A stretch of DNA of 64,000 nt, taken from the NCBI RefSeq assembly GCF_000142805.1, contig NC_013084.1, positions 372,001-436,000 of the forward strand. The letters are read 5' to 3'. The notes below the pieces were generated by a model. It searched no databases, was not told where the DNA came from, and saw only the letters and a program-made list of their open reading frames with translations. Shown here in pieces: positions 57,493 through 64,000 of this stretch. The stretch is from Lachancea thermotolerans CBS 6340 (taxonomy: Eukaryota; Ascomycota; Saccharomycetes; Saccharomycetales; Saccharomycetaceae). The translations under genes were made by a program, and so were the position numbers. The stretch's first letter is position 1, and every line of letters begins with the position of its first letter.

Positions 57493-58752
57493 ATGATCAG
57501 AGTTCTTAGGCCTCAGTGCTTTTTTCGGAGATTGCACACAGTGGATCCACTGAATGTGAAACTACGAGATACGTCGCAGTTTGTAAGGGTGAAGCCGGTG
57601 AGCAAGCTCCGCTCTATATCCTCTCCGGATTTCATTTCATCTCCTAATTCAAAGCTACAGTCGCTGATATGGCACAGACCTCTACAGAACGTTTTTGTCA
57701 CCAAAAAGCCTTGGGCAGATAATACCCGACAAGCAATGGTGGAGTTTATCGCGCACTTGCACGACTCTTACCCTGAGATCAATGTTATTGTTCAGCCAGA
57801 TGTCGCTGAGGAGATCGCTCAGGACTTTGTTAAAAACCCTCAGTCCAACCCGGGGCAGCCGCATATCCTGTACACTGGTGAGATGAAAGATATCGTGGAT
57901 AAGGTTGATTTATTAGTCACTCTCGGCGGAGACGGTACAATTTTAAGAGCAGTGTCGCTGTTTGCTAGTATGCAAGTTCCACCTGTCTTAGCGTTTTCTT
58001 TGGGTACGTTAGGCTTTTTGCTGCCGTTCAATTTCAAGGAACACAAGAGGGTTTTCGAGGAGGTCTTGAATTCGAGGGCTAAATGTCTTCACCGCACTAG
58101 GCTAGAATGCCATGTTATCCGTCGTGGAAGCAACGGCAAAGAAGGAAAGAGCGTTGCACACCACGCAATGAATGACATCTTCCTGCACCGTGGTAATTCG
58201 CCTCACCTCACCAACCTCGATATCTTCATCGATGGTGAATACTTGACAAGAACCACAGCCGATGGTGTCACCCTTGCAACCCCCACTGGCTCCACCGCAT
58301 ACTCTTTGTCAGCAGGCGGTAGTATCGTGTCGCCCCTTGTCCCTTCGATCCTATTAACCCCCATATGCCCACGTTCCCTGTCTTTTAGGCCTCTTCTGCT
58401 GCCTCACTCTTCGCACATCAAAATCAAAGTGGGCTGCAAGGCTTCTCAGGGTCCCGACAACAAACTTGTTCGGTTGTCCATTGACGGAGTTCCTTTAGAA
58501 GACCTAAACGTAGGTGACGAAATACACGTCGTCAACGAGGTCGGCACGATATACGTGAACGGCTCACAGCTGCCCAGCACGACCGACGCTGCCACCATCA
58601 AAAGACGCGGCCAAGACATCAAGAATGCGGGTGTTTACTGTGTTGCAAAGACGGAAAATGACTGGACCAGAGGCATCAACGAGCTGTTGGGGTTCAATTC
58701 TAGCTTCCGCTTCATGTCCCAGCGGGAGAAGGAGGGCGAGAACAGTAAGTAG
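57493..58752 (+). CDS. POS5: Pos5, mitochondrial NADH kinase
   Basis: 419 residues from ATG 57493 (yeast 414); a GTG ten codons upstream keeps the frame open. The N-terminus MIRVLRPQCFFRRLHTVD is Arg-rich and acid-free, a mitochondrial presequence. Kinase motifs are LLVTLGGDGTILRAV (GGDGT near 144), NDIFLHRG and TTADGVTLATPTGSTAYSLSAGG. It makes NADPH in the matrix from NADH and ATP, for antioxidant defence and iron-sulphur and arginine metabolism. Confidence 0.96.
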   Translation: MIRVLRPQCFFRRLHTVDPLNVKLRDTSQFVRVKPVSKLRSISSPDFISSPNSKLQSLIWHRPLQNVFVTKKPWADNTRQAMVEFIAHLHDSYPEINVIVQPDVAEEIAQDFVKNPQSNPGQPHILYTGEMKDIVDKVDLLVTLGGDGTILRAVSLFASMQVPPVLAFSLGTLGFLLPFNFKEHKRVFEEVLNSRAKCLHRTRLECHVIRRGSNGKEGKSVAHHAMNDIFLHRGNSPHLTNLDIFIDGEYLTRTTADGVTLATPTGSTAYSLSAGGSIVSPLVPSILLTPICPRSLSFRPLLLPHSSHIKIKVGCKASQGPDNKLVRLSIDGVPLEDLNVGDEIHVVNEVGTIYVNGSQLPSTTDAATIKRRGQDIKNAGVYCVAKTENDWTRGINELLGFNSSFRFMSQREKEGENSK

Positions 58753-58852
58753 TCGCTGAGCGATCCAAACGCACATAATCATGTAGCATATGTCTACAAT
58801 AATAATTCTACGGTTTTGAGAACAACGCGACTAAGCGTACTATGATAAGAAC
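58753..58852. other. POS5 3' flank
   Basis: Short stretch between the POS5 stop and the 3' end of the snR10 RNA on the opposite strand; nothing else seen. Confidence 0.5.
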
Positions 58853-59100
58853 AGATGTATTAATGATCATTGCAACAACCCCCATACGGGCGCACGAAGG
58901 CAGTCCCTTAGGCCTGCCACGAAGGCAGGCAACACATGGGCCGTTGCACCCAAGATCAGTAACTTTTCTCTCCAGTCCAAGCTAAATCTTTAAATAAAGG
59001 CAGCACACTATCTACACTTGTCATGGGCCAAGAACGCCTCGGAAGGGTTCGACCTCAAGGAGATGCTGTTATGCACTGCGAATGGCTGTGAATTTGCGTT
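58853..59100 (-). ncRNA. SNR10: Box H/ACA snoRNA snR10 (predicted guide for 25S Psi2923)
   Basis: Read on the minus strand. ACA box at 58858-58856, followed by 3 nt. The 3' hairpin has a lower stem TACTGATC/GATCATTA (58961-58954 with 58868-58861, one mismatch), a pocket, and an upper stem GTTG/CAAC and CCCAT/ATGGG topped by GCCTGCC/GGCAGGC (58930-58912). The pocket strands TGGGTG (58952-58947) and CAAT (58872-58869) are complementary to CACCCA and AUUG on either side of Psi2923-U in the 25S A loop. The pocket is 14 nt from the ACA box, as the family requires. An AGAGAAAA H box precedes (58971-58964). S. cerevisiae SNR10 lies beside MMS2 and MF(ALPHA)2. The 5' end is an estimate from the yeast length (245 nt). 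Confidence 0.78.
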
Positions 59101-59324
59101 AACCTCCAAAACAAAAAGAGTTTAAAATTTTAGCGGATCGGGTGAATTTATACTAAAGCCTTGGATAGGCTTACCCGCACAAAATAAGACTTATTGGTAA
59201 GGGCACACACAGCACTGCCTTTAACAAGACGTCTTGGTTTCAGAAGAAGCAGACAGCGATACGGGGTCGTAATTTATAGATGATGTATAGGTATTTATAA
59301 CATGCAGGTTGGGAAGACGTATTT

Positions 59325-60656
59325 TTATGCACTAGCAGTCACCTCCAAGCCATTTTGGTAGGGTTTTTCGGCGTGAATTTGATCTATCTTCTTTAGTATT
59401 GGGTTGAAAACTTCCTCAACAACGTTCTCAGCCCATAGGGTATCCATGTGCTCGTAGCCAGGAAGCTCCACGAGTGTAAGGTCGCTTAAGTTGCGCACTA
59501 GGTTTTGTTTGGTAGTTTCCATGTCGATCAATATGTCCTGGTCGCCGTAGAGCAACATCATAGGCATGTTTTCGATGACTTGCACCGGAAATGGAGCGCA
59601 GCGATGTAGTTTTCTGTGCAAAGATGGTACGGACGAGTAGATCTTGGAGATGTCTTCCTGGAACATTTGGAAGCGCTTGTTGTGGATAATCTGGAACCAA
59701 TGCGCGACGCTTTTCACACTTGAAGGCGAGAACATGTGCGTGTAACCCACCTGCTTCTGCGCGCTGCTGATGTGCTCACTTTTCCAGTTGAAAAGGTACA
59801 CCAGGGACCAGTCGACAATTTTCATATAGTTTATGGGGCCAAACAAACGTTGCCAGAACACCACCGAGGGTAAAATGGCTCTAGTTCCGAAGATGAAGTA
59901 GAGCAGCTCTGGAGGGCACGTAACAAGGAACTTTGCCACGGGGTGACTCAAAGACCTGGGTATCATTGCCGGCGAAAGACCGACAAATAGCTGAATCTTG
60001 TCTCTTAACTGAGGGTTGATGGAGAACGCCGCAAAGGCTTGCGAAGAGCCCTGGCTGAAGCCTATGTACGTCAGCTTCTCGAGACCCGTAAGGTTCAGAA
60101 TGTAGCTTATCGTGTTAGGGATATCGAAGATGGCGTACTCATCCAAAGAAAAGTCCCAGAATTTGGCCGACCTAGATGACAAGTTGATGTGCTTTCTACT
60201 GTACTTGTTACCACGGTTGTTGCCAAGCCAGACGTCGTAGCCGCGCTCGACAAGGAGGAACGGCAGACATTTATCAGAAGTTTGACCGAGCAGGAACAGC
60301 TCACTATTAGTCAAGAGGCCATGGTGAAAATAGACTACCGGTTTTTTTGCCTGCGAGCGGTACACTTCGCTTTTCTTGCCCAGGACACGATGGACCGTGA
60401 GGAGATACCCATCCTGCGTTCTTACCAGATGCTCCTGCACGTCGAAACCATGTGCCATGGCTATGTCCAGGATATCATTGGCATGTACCACCTCTTTGAC
60501 CAACCGGTTGTGGTAGGAGTAGTTGAACGTCTTATACTTCTGGAAGAAGGGCAGGACGCAAATCAAGGGCAAGATGCAGTGGTTGTAGATCCACATGGGG
60601 ATCCTCAAGCACAGCGAGAGGCAGAAGTTCCACAGGCTTTCCATGCGGCCGCACAT
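59325..60656 (-). CDS. Steryl ester hydrolase / acid-lipase family (Yeh1/Yeh2/Tgl1-like)
   Basis: 443 residues from an ATG. An N-terminal hydrophobic segment (about 10-40) suggests a membrane anchor. The alpha/beta hydrolase core has the oxyanion HHGLLTNSELF (about 109-119), LGNNRGNKYS, nucleophile elbow GFSQGSSQ (Ser near 198), the acid in YGDQDILIDM and the base His in GYEHMDTLW, so the triad is complete. It resembles Yeh1/Yeh2 slightly more than Tgl1 in the HHGLLTNSELF loop. These enzymes free sterols from steryl esters at the plasma membrane or lipid droplets. The gene is out of yeast synteny, inserted between POS5 and MF-alpha. Confidence 0.88.
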   Translation of the reverse strand: MCGRMESLWNFCLSLCLRIPMWIYNHCILPLICVLPFFQKYKTFNYSYHNRLVKEVVHANDILDIAMAHGFDVQEHLVRTQDGYLLTVHRVLGKKSEVYRSQAKKPVVYFHHGLLTNSELFLLGQTSDKCLPFLLVERGYDVWLGNNRGNKYSRKHINLSSRSAKFWDFSLDEYAIFDIPNTISYILNLTGLEKLTYIGFSQGSSQAFAAFSINPQLRDKIQLFVGLSPAMIPRSLSHPVAKFLVTCPPELLYFIFGTRAILPSVVFWQRLFGPINYMKIVDWSLVYLFNWKSEHISSAQKQVGYTHMFSPSSVKSVAHWFQIIHNKRFQMFQEDISKIYSSVPSLHRKLHRCAPFPVQVIENMPMMLLYGDQDILIDMETTKQNLVRNLSDLTLVELPGYEHMDTLWAENVVEEVFNPILKKIDQIHAEKPYQNGLEVTASA

Positions 60657-61247
60657 CGTGAAAATGCGTGTTCGGTTGTTTAGAACTCCTAGTTTCCGTT
60701 TCTGAAGCGCACTGCTATGAGTTTAGTGACCCGAGAACACGATAGTAGAGCGGACGGTAATATACGCTTTCGGGACGGGTGGAGGCCTCGCTGGAAGAAC
60801 GATAAATGCGGTGGTCGAGCGAACTATGCGCCGATTGGATTATGCGACGTCGCGTGATATTTAAATAAAAGTCAATTTTTCCCAGCTTGACGCTGACATC
60901 TCACGAGTACAGAAACTACTTATTAGAAACAAAGATCAAGATTTTATCGGGCTTTTGATCAATCAGTTGCACGATGGGATTTTCCAGTCCTCATACATTG
61001 AGTTCGAGCTTTTGCAAAAAGCTTCTTTCGGAGGCCATTCTCTCCGGAAGCTTCGGCGTATCAGTGGATAAGCTTGTTGCTGATAGGCGTGCTGCGACAA
61101 GCGCAATCTGTGGGCCTGTACTGGGAGCATCATGAATCAAGGGGGACCTGAGCCTTTCACAAAGAGTTTCCAATAAAGTTTCTCTACCTGTTTCTTGCTT
61201 CGGCGCGAGGCTTTAATCGCGGTCAAACGAATTCAATATTGTAGGAC
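60657..61247. other. Divergent region between the hydrolase and the small ORF
   Basis: About 590 bp. Inverted repeats such as AGCTTTT/AAAAGCT near 61007-61023. No gene identified. Confidence 0.45.
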
Positions 61248-61556
61248 ATGAGTAGCGCGCAACCAAAAGCCCGAGTTAACGTTAAAAAGCCGCGTCTCCC
61301 ATACGACCAGAACTCACTGGACCTCCCAGCTTTGTTGCAAGGTGGTTCCGAGACTCCTACAAACACGAAACTGTTCAAGCACGGGCAAAATCATCCGCTT
61401 CCGGAACATGCCCTTCCCCACCAGCAGAAAGGGCAAACAGAGGTTTTTAATGGGAGATCGGTATTTCGAGCCGGTGCGTGTGAATCTTTTGCACATATCC
61501 TATCCCCAGCTGAGGTTTTAGCCGCCGAGCTTTCGCACGTGAGCACTAAAATCTGA
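61248..61556 (+). CDS. Small hypothetical protein, 102 residues
   Basis: ATG start in a reasonable context (GGACATGAG). The protein is basic at its N-terminus (KARVNVKKPRLPYDQNSLDLPALLQGG), Pro/His-rich in the middle and hydrophobic-mixed at the end (FAHILSPAEVLAAELSHV). No domain recognised, no membrane segment. It could be a lineage-specific gene or a chance ORF upstream of MF-alpha. Confidence 0.35.
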   Translation: MSSAQPKARVNVKKPRLPYDQNSLDLPALLQGGSETPTNTKLFKHGQNHPLPEHALPHQQKGQTEVFNGRSVFRAGACESFAHILSPAEVLAAELSHVSTKI

Positions 61557-62268
61557 TGACATAAACATTACGTTCGGTGTGACCAAACTCATCGTTATTA
61601 AGTTGACGAACCCTTACAATAAGGGTTAGGTGGTCCAGGTCCTGGATGCTAGGACCATGTTCCCGGTGTAACGGAGCACCCCGTAGATTGCCACTGGATA
61701 TGCCAGTCGAAATGCATCGCTTCTTTTGTGCCTTTAATCTTCCCTGACGCGGGGAAACGGATATCCTCACCCCGGTGCTGCCTGTTAGGCTTCAGCAGCC
61801 GCAAGATTGTTACAACTCCGCTTCAGGAGCATAATAAACTGGTATGATTTGCGTTCCCTAAGGTTTATGCCCTGCCAAAGTGCCTCTTTATTAGCCCAAT
61901 GCGGCAGGTTTGGCAGCTACTTTCGCCTTTTTTATTAAGCTGAACTAAGCAAAGACGCCAGATTTCCCGATCGGGGACCTAATGAGCACAGTAAAGAGAG
62001 CATATGGTGGACTTGAAGAAAGATGATGTGGATCAGGTTTGCACGGGCTAAGTATCGGGCTAGTGCCAGTTGTGGTTTAGGATTTTTAGGAGAGGCGTTG
62101 AAGCACCATGGAGATGGGGCCGAGCGTCTGGCGCTGACCTCTTCGCGAGGGCACACCAAGGTATAAAATAAGCTGCACCATGAGAAACAGTCCTGCTCAT
62201 TTGTTGGAGAGTAACCAGAAACATTAATCTTTTTGTCTCCACCACATAGCACTCGTTACAAACTCCTT
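61557..62268. other. Upstream region of MF-alpha, with a structured segment
   Basis: About 710 bp. At 61609-61817 many inverted repeats lie in a row: AACCCTTA/TAAGGGTT (61609-61627), TGGTCC/GGACCA (61631-61657), CGGGG/CCCCG (61750-61774), TGCTG/CAGCA (61776-61797) and AATCTT/AAGATT (61736-61741 with 61803-61808), the last followed by ACA at 61812. This could be a second H/ACA-like RNA on the plus strand. The rest is the mating-type-specific promoter. Confidence 0.45.
61885..61901 (+). promoter_or_regulatory. Possible Mcm1/alpha1 site of MF-alpha
   Basis: TCTTTATTAG (P-box-like, one mismatch to CCYWWWNNRG) followed by CCCAATG, similar to the CAATG core of the alpha1 Q element. It lies about 370 bp before the start. 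Weak evidence from sequence alone. Confidence 0.3.
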
Positions 62269-62814
62269 ATGCTTAAATCCTTTTCACTCTTTTTGGCCTT
62301 CGCATTGACCTCTATCACGGTTTCCGCCGCACCCATCAACATCACAGACTCCGACCCAGTGATTCCTAGAGAGAGTATATGCGGGTTCTTAGACCTGACT
62401 GACGCGGAAGACCTGGCGCTTTTGCCGGTTTCTAATGGGACCCATTCCGGCATTTTGGTTGTCAACACGACCATCCTTGCTCAGGCGTTCGGAAGCGACG
62501 ACATTTTGACCAAGAGGGATGCCAATGCAGAGGCAGAAGCCGACCCATGGCGCTGGTTGAGCTTGTCTAGAGGGCAGCCAATGTACAAAAGAGACGCTAA
62601 CGCTGAAGCCGACGCAGAGCCATGGCGCTGGCTGAGTCTGTCTAGAGGACAGCCAATGTACAAAAGAGACGCTAACGCTGAAGCCGACGCAGAGCCATGG
62701 CGCTGGTTGAGCCTGTCTAGAGGACAGCCAATGTACAAGAGGGATGCCAACGCTGAGGCTGACGCCGAGCCATGGCGCTGGCTAAGTCTGGCTAGAGGCC
62801 AGCCAATGTATTAG
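62269..62814 (+). CDS. MF(ALPHA)1: Alpha-factor mating pheromone precursor
   Basis: 181 residues from ATG 62269; the preceding TTG at 62233 was rejected. Signal peptide MLKSFSLFLAFALTSITVSA, then a pro region with three N-glycosylation sites (NIT, NGT, NTT), as in S. cerevisiae. From Lys82 there are four tandem 25-residue units: KR (Kex2 site), a spacer made only of X-Ala and X-Pro dipeptides (Ste13 substrates), and the tridecapeptide WRWLSLSRGQPMY. The fourth copy reads WRWLSLARGQPMY. The peptide is secreted by alpha cells and binds Ste2 on a cells. Single gene for MF(ALPHA)1 (XVI) and MF(ALPHA)2 (VII). Confidence 0.97.
   Translation: MLKSFSLFLAFALTSITVSAAPINITDSDPVIPRESICGFLDLTDAEDLALLPVSNGTHSGILVVNTTILAQAFGSDDILTKRDANAEAEADPWRWLSLSRGQPMYKRDANAEADAEPWRWLSLSRGQPMYKRDANAEADAEPWRWLSLSRGQPMYKRDANAEADAEPWRWLSLARGQPMY
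62512..62811 (+). repeat. Four 75-bp tandem pheromone repeats
   Basis: Units at 62512, 62587, 62662 and 62737, each 75 bp. Spacer 1 (DANAEAEADP) differs from spacers 2-4 (DANAEADAEP). The peptide code is near identical in all, which favours gene conversion or unequal exchange. Confidence 0.95.
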
Positions 62815-63201
62815 CTATAACCCCTGCGGTTCCCACGGAATCGTGCTGGACAATCTATCTTTTCATGACCTAGGCGTCCTAACATTAACTTAAAGTATGA
62901 CACCATCGCGCTGGCGTGCGTCTTAATTTCGATTTTATAGTTCCCCTTCGTGCGGCAGTTGGCTCAAACAACGACCTATCCCTCTAAGAGCCACGTCCCC
63001 GAATTTGTTCTTCAATTTTAATAACTTTTACTTAACTGTCGCAAACCATAGCTACTAATATAATGCGAAATCACCCTGCAGCTATTGAGCACGCAAACCG
63101 ACCAGGCCGACCTGTGAACTGTATCATCTCAGAACCCGAGATCCAAGCGAAGTCGCACGATGAGTTCTGACTTTTTTGAATTAGAAATTACACCATATAC
63201 G
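62815..63201. other. Intergenic: convergent 3' ends of MF-alpha and UIP4
   Basis: About 390 bp, AT-rich near 63010-63065; no gene seen. Confidence 0.5.
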
Positions 63202-63855
63202 CTAACGAGACTCTTGCTGCTTGGTCCCCATCCCGAACCATCGCCGAAACAGATTCTTGAAGAAGAACACTATGCTCTGCAAAAAATTCTTGTATTCCGC
63301 CGGGTTTTGCGTTGCGGAAACGCTTGTGTCCGCCGAGTGGTTCCTTGTCTCTGTGAGCTCGCCCTGGTCCTGGTTGTTTGTGTCGTGGAAGTCCTCCTCC
63401 AAGTCCGACTCGGTAATCATCACAGGCGACTCCTCGCGCTCGTTGGCTCTTGGCGTTTTCATCTGAACCACTGGTGTTGGATCGGGCGTCGAGGGCTCCG
63501 CTTCCTGGTCTCCCTCAGTTTGATGTTCAACCTCCGACGGCTGGTTCTCGGATCTCGCAGCGTCGCCGTCAACCTGCAGGTATAGGGCATTATTTTCGTT
63601 GCCGTTCTCGTCCGCCTCCTTGGCGAAATTATCGTCCGTGAACCAATCCCCGCGCTCGTCAACGAACTTGAAAAACGTCACTGCCTTGCCGTCCTGCAGC
63701 TCGCAATTTCCCAGCATCTCAGGCTCAATCTCGAACTCCCATTGGCCTTCATCTCCGTTAAACACCATGGGCTTTATCTCCCACTTCGTGAAATTTCCTG
63801 CCAAGCTCAGAGAGCCTAGCCCAGCCTGCTGGTGCTTGAAAACGATTTTGCTCAT
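63202..63855 (-). CDS. UIP4: Uip4, Ulp1-interacting protein with a CBM48-like domain
   Basis: 217 residues (yeast 251). The N-terminal AMPK-beta-like glycogen-binding fold (about 1-95) begins KIVFKHQQAGLGSLSLAGNFTKWEIKPM and includes FFKFVDERGDWFTDDNF. An acidic, disordered middle and a C-terminal hydrophobic patch FLQSIVFFFKNLFRRWFG follow; the patch may be a membrane-binding tail. Yeast Uip4 interacts with the SUMO protease Ulp1 and locates to the ER/nuclear envelope and mitochondrial surface. Position after MF(ALPHA)1 equals chromosome XVI. Confidence 0.93.
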   Translation of the reverse strand: MSKIVFKHQQAGLGSLSLAGNFTKWEIKPMVFNGDEGQWEFEIEPEMLGNCELQDGKAVTFFKFVDERGDWFTDDNFAKEADENGNENNALYLQVDGDAARSENQPSEVEHQTEGDQEAEPSTPDPTPVVQMKTPRANEREESPVMITESDLEEDFHDTNNQDQGELTETRNHSADTSVSATQNPAEYKNFLQSIVFFFKNLFRRWFGMGTKQQESR

Positions 63856-64000
63856 GTATGTAACGCCCTTTTACTCTTTTTTCACCCTGGCCGGCCCTTT
63901 GGATCGAGGGGTAGCTTAATCTTTTTATACTTTTGTCACAAAGGGATCTTTCCGCACTGACATTTAGTGAGGCATCACATGAATCTCGTGCAGCAATATG

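Noticed and set aside
60189-60683. 164-codon plus-strand ORF across the steryl ester hydrolase
   Set aside because: Antisense shadow of a gene with complete catalytic motifs.
62481-62750. Minus-strand ORF with repeated units across MF-alpha
   Set aside because: Shadow of the tandem pheromone repeats, no ATG start with support.

Overview
This window is nuclear DNA from a budding yeast of the Saccharomycetaceae, most likely a Lachancea or a close relative that did not undergo the whole-genome duplication. Genes are dense and mostly intronless, and the two introns found have GTATGT donors and TACTAA-like branch points. The tRNA is Gly-GCC. The alpha-factor precursor carries the tridecapeptide WRWLSLSRGQPMY, and a delta-8 sphingolipid desaturase is present, an enzyme that S. 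cerevisiae lacks. Gene order interleaves S. cerevisiae chromosome VII (SGF73 to MF(ALPHA)2) with chromosome XVI (PGC1 to UIP4), with each strand as expected. That pattern is typical of a pre-duplication ancestral block. No transposon, virus-like element or CRISPR array was seen.

Left part (1-22.1 kb): the 3' end of an unrecognised membrane protein; SGF73 (SAGA, with a long polyQ tract); PGC1 (phospholipase C); NPY1 (NADH pyrophosphatase); two kinases, HRR25 and TPK2; MNP1 (mitochondrial L12); RPB9 (RNA polymerase II); an AFT iron regulator; a YIG1 homologue without an ATG; HSF1; MPS2; a YPL199C-like Smr-domain protein; and a SANT/Myb-like gene not found in S. cerevisiae at this place.

Middle part (22.1-43.5 kb): a free box C/D snoRNA (snR39b), then RPL7 with two introns, the second holding a second C/D snoRNA (snR39/snR59). 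HNM1, DBP3, the desaturase, OXR1, KXD1, APL5, DDC1, MPC1, RSA1, PRM3, an FHA-domain gene and MIY1 follow.

Right part (43.5-64 kb): NAB3, the tiny COA2, SCY1, tRNA-Gly, GUP1, LCL3, MAD1, MMS2 (one 63-bp intron), POS5, an H/ACA snoRNA that I identify as snR10 from its guide pocket, a steryl ester hydrolase, a small unknown ORF, MF-alpha and UIP4.

The genes are ordinary eukaryotic single-gene units, not operons. Themes that recur are ribosome and snoRNP biogenesis (RPL7, DBP3, RSA1, three snoRNAs), mating (PRM3, MF-alpha), checkpoint and spindle pole (DDC1, MAD1, MPS2, MMS2), signalling and stress (HRR25, TPK2, HSF1, AFT, OXR1), vesicle traffic (APL5, KXD1, SCY1) and mitochondria (MNP1, COA2, MPC1, POS5, LCL3). 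For many genes the longest open frame begins at a non-ATG codon. I moved those starts to the ATG that matches the family.
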